A DNA stretch of 64,000 nucleotides from Candidatus Saccharimonadota bacterium (GTDB lineage: Bacteria > Patescibacteriota > Saccharimonadia > Saccharimonadales > Saccharimonadaceae): the NCBI GenBank assembly GCA_027450165.1, contig DAIDKE010000002.1:94271-158270 (forward strand), written 5' to 3'. Under the pieces are notes generated by a model. That model had not been told where the DNA came from. It saw nothing but the letters and a program-made list of their open reading frames with translations, and searched no databases. Both the position numbers and the translations under genes were made by a program. Below, piece after piece: positions 62,346 through 64,000 of this stretch; position 1 is the first letter of the stretch; every line of letters begins with the position of its first letter.

Positions 62346-63218
62346 ATGTACATCCAGATCGAGACAGGTTTCTCGGACGTCGACGTCTCCCGGTACATTC
62401 CGGCGCGTAACGTCGGACGCAAGCCGACCGCCATTCTCGTTCTGCCGGGCATCTTGTCCCGCTGGAACGAGCAGATCGAGCCCGTCATCGACATCCTGGC
62501 GCGGTACGGCACCGTCTTCGGGGTCGACTACACCGCCAAGGCGTGGCACACCGACAGGATCATTGCCAACATCACCGACTTCGTCGACCACGAGCTGAGC
62601 TCGTATGACAAGCTGGTGGTGGTTGGCATTTCGATCGGCGGCATCATCACGCCGGATGTCGTGGGCGCTACCAAGCGCAGCCACGACTCCATCAGCACCG
62701 TCATCGTCGACGCGCCGCATGGTGCCGACACGATGAAAGAGCTGCCGGCGGCGGCCCGATGGTTCTTCACGCTCGGGTTCTACAACATCCTGAACGGCCG
62801 GCTCGGCAACGCGATCCGTGAGAAGTTCATGTCGGTCCCGCCGAAGCTCGAGAACATCGAGGTTCCGGCCGGAGTCGTCGCCATCGAGGCCTACAAGGCC
62901 AAGGTCGTCGTCGACTCCAAGAAGGGGCTGGCGAACCACCCCTGGCGTCAGTGGGGGTCGCAGGTGGCCTACATGGTCCACCGCACCCCGCGCGCTGGCC
63001 TGCTGAGCGACATCAACAGCGTGTACCTGGCGTGTAACAGCGCCAAGAACACGACCGTCGACCAGCCCAAGGCCGTCGACCGCTGGCACCAGGCGCTGCC
63101 GAGCCTCAAGATCATCGAGGTCAACACGGCACACGCCGCCTTCCGCGAGGGCCTGCCCACGTGGCAACCCAAGCTGGTCAAGGCGTTTGCAGCGCTCGGT
63201 GCGCCCGAGTACAACTGA
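62346..63218 (+). CDS. Alpha/beta hydrolase-like protein in a GC-rich cassette
   Basis: 290 aa. The strand LVLPGILSRW and the nucleophile elbow VVGISIGG (S96) are alpha/beta-hydrolase features; IVDAPHGAD and the late NTAHAAFREG histidine are plausible triad partners. No signal peptide. The substrate is unknown. AAAGGGG sits a few bases before the ATG. Codons are strongly GC-rich (a sample row, 62881-62940, is about 63% GC by hand count, against about 48% for a row of rpoC). Located between rpoB and clpP. Confidence 0.72.
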   Translation: MYIQIETGFSDVDVSRYIPARNVGRKPTAILVLPGILSRWNEQIEPVIDILARYGTVFGVDYTAKAWHTDRIIANITDFVDHELSSYDKLVVVGISIGGIITPDVVGATKRSHDSISTVIVDAPHGADTMKELPAAARWFFTLGFYNILNGRLGNAIREKFMSVPPKLENIEVPAGVVAIEAYKAKVVVDSKKGLANHPWRQWGSQVAYMVHRTPRAGLLSDINSVYLACNSAKNTTVDQPKAVDRWHQALPSLKIIEVNTAHAAFREGLPTWQPKLVKAFAALGAPEYN

Positions 63219-63235
63219 ACAGTAGGGTGCTAATA

Positions 63236-63257
63236 CCCCCGGAGAAATCCGGGGGTT
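63236..63257 (+). terminator. Terminator-like hairpin of the hydrolase cassette
   Basis: CCCCCGG-AGAAAT-CCGGGGG (63236-63255), weak T-tract. Loop core GAGAAATC is shared with 22877-22901. Confidence 0.7.
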
Positions 63258-63282
63258 AAGCATATCTGAGCAGCTTTTATAA

Positions 63283-63876
63283 CTACGCCTTGGCGATGAC
63301 TTCGTCAATCAAGCCGTAAGCCTTGGCCTCTTCGGCGCTCATCCAAAAGTCGCGATCGGCGTCTTTTTCAATTTTGGCCAGCTTTTGGCCAGTGTTTTTA
63401 GATAAGATTTCATTCAGGCGCTGCTTCAAGAACAGACCCTCTTTGAGCATAATCTCTTGGTCGGTAATCTTGCCCTCGGTACCGCTCGACGGCTGGTGAA
63501 TCATGATTCGACTATTTGGCAGCACGAAACGTTTGCCTTTAGTACCGCTCGACAGCAAAAACGCTCCCATGCTCGCCTGTAAGCCAATACCGATCGTCTG
63601 GACGTCCGGCTTAATGTATTGAATGGTGTCGTAAATCGCTAAACCGTCATAAATCACACCGCCAGGACTGTTAATGTACAGCTTGATGTCTTTCTTTGGG
63701 TCTTCATAGGCTAGATGTAATAGTTGAGCCACAATTAGACTTGAAGTCGTCGGATTAACCTCGCCGTCAAGAAAAATGATCCGCTCGTTTAACAGACGCG
63801 AATAAATATCATAGGCTCGCTCGCCATCGTAGGTTTTTTCAACCACTGTTGGTACTAAATAACTTTTTGGATTCAC
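63283..63876 (-). CDS. clpP: ATP-dependent Clp protease proteolytic subunit
   Basis: 197 aa. Catalytic triad: GLQASMGA (S102), RIMIHQP (H127) and the Asp in [12 protein letters not shown] (about 176). It forms a tetradecameric barrel that degrades substrates fed by Clp ATPases. A perfect CIRCE operator overlaps its promoter, so it should be controlled by HrcA and heat or protein-folding stress. Confidence 0.98.
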   Translation of the reverse strand: MNPKSYLVPTVVEKTYDGERAYDIYSRLLNERIIFLDGEVNPTTSSLIVAQLLHLAYEDPKKDIKLYINSPGGVIYDGLAIYDTIQYIKPDVQTIGIGLQASMGAFLLSSGTKGKRFVLPNSRIMIHQPSSGTEGKITDQEIMLKEGLFLKQRLNEILSKNTGQKLAKIEKDADRDFWMSAEEAKAYGLIDEVIAKA

Positions 63877-63906
63877 GATATATACCCTTTCGTTTCTATG
63901 CTATCA

Positions 63907-63935
63907 ATTGTATACAAAATTAGCACTCCATGCAA
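63907..63935 (-). promoter_or_regulatory. Promoter of clpP
   Basis: TTGCAT (63935-63930), 17-nt spacer, TACAAT (63912-63907). The -35 lies inside the CIRCE spacer. Confidence 0.65.
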
Positions 63936-63946
63936 GTGAGTGCTAA
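63920..63946. promoter_or_regulatory. CIRCE element (HrcA operator) of clpP
   Basis: TTAGCACTC (63920-63928), nine bases, GAGTGCTAA (63938-63946): an exact match to the CIRCE consensus. HrcA binding here would occlude the clpP promoter. Confidence 0.95.
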
Positions 63947-63957
63947 AAATATACAAA

Positions 63958-63983
63958 TTAAAGAGGCCCTAACGCAGGGCCTC
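63958..63983 (-). terminator. Terminator of a gene beyond the right edge
   Basis: GAGGCCCT-GCGTT-AGGGCCTC followed by TTTAATTT on the minus strand. Its gene would lie to the right of the window. Confidence 0.75.
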
Positions 63984-64000
63984 GGTCACGTACATGACAT

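Noticed and set aside
62310..63308. 332-codon frame antisense to the hydrolase cassette, running into clpP
   Set aside because: Same composition effect; it crosses the terminator at 63236-63255 and overlaps the 3' end of clpP, with no homology recognisable.
1..64000. CRISPR arrays, insertion sequences, prophage, rRNA genes
   Set aside because: No regularly spaced direct repeats, transposase or integrase motifs, or rRNA conserved blocks were seen.

Overview
Organism. The window reads as a chromosome segment of a Candidatus Saccharibacteria (TM7) or closely related Patescibacteria/CPR bacterium. The evidence is: no rpmD (L30) between rpsE and rplO, no adk or map between secY and infA, short gene-dense operons, zinc-free versions of S14, L33 and L36, TGA used as a stop with a tRNA-Trp(CCA), and many simple anchored or secreted proteins. 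Lineage is inferred from gene content; there is no 16S gene here.

Layout. 76-5256: small metabolic genes (aldo/keto reductase, two Nudix hydrolases, thymidine kinase, a TrpF-like protein, an anchored hydrolase, a zinc-ribbon protein). 5329-14145: an exported enzyme region with a glutamic (G1) peptidase, a polysaccharide deacetylase carrying three binding modules, a GH16 glucanase, a GT2 polysaccharide synthase and a beta-helix protein. 14220-16687: small membrane and unknown genes. 17181-22260: an overlapping alpha-glucan operon (GT4, GH57, GH15, unknown). 22257-28809: rpmG, tRNA-Thr(GGT), tRNA-Tyr and tRNA-Thr(TGT), a TPR protein, holB, a pseudouridine synthase, trpS and a hydrolase. 28868-45197: the alpha, spc and S10 ribosomal operons on the minus strand. 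46292-52715: tuf, fusA, two unknown genes, rpsG and rpsL. 54334-61567: rpoC and rpoB. 63283-63876: clpP under a perfect CIRCE operator.

Most interesting signals. (1) A set of GC-rich genes (10059-11483, 11757-12005, 22583-22855, 34816-35619, 45425-45664, 61832-62179, 62346-63218) sits between core operons. Each unit has its own AT-rich sigma70-type promoter, a leader mostly about 27-57 nt long (146 nt for the first), usually a clear Shine-Dalgarno site, and a GC-rich hairpin at the 3' end. Some of these hairpins share loop sequences. They look like separately acquired expression cassettes. (2) Many resident genes instead look leaderless, with a -10 hexamer 6-8 nt upstream of the start codon. 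(3) The only EF-G here has lost the canonical G4 and G5 guanine-recognition motifs. (4) RpoC has lost the cysteines of both zinc sites. (5) S12 has proline in place of the streptomycin-site lysine. (6) Two structured intergenic regions (33019-33212 and 54002-54333) are not explained by coding.

How the genes work together. The core is translation and transcription in long co-directional operons. The accessory part favours salvage (thymidine kinase), stored or scavenged alpha-glucan, and surface or secreted carbohydrate and protein processing, which fits a host-attached lifestyle. That lifestyle is inferred from the lineage, not shown by the sequence.
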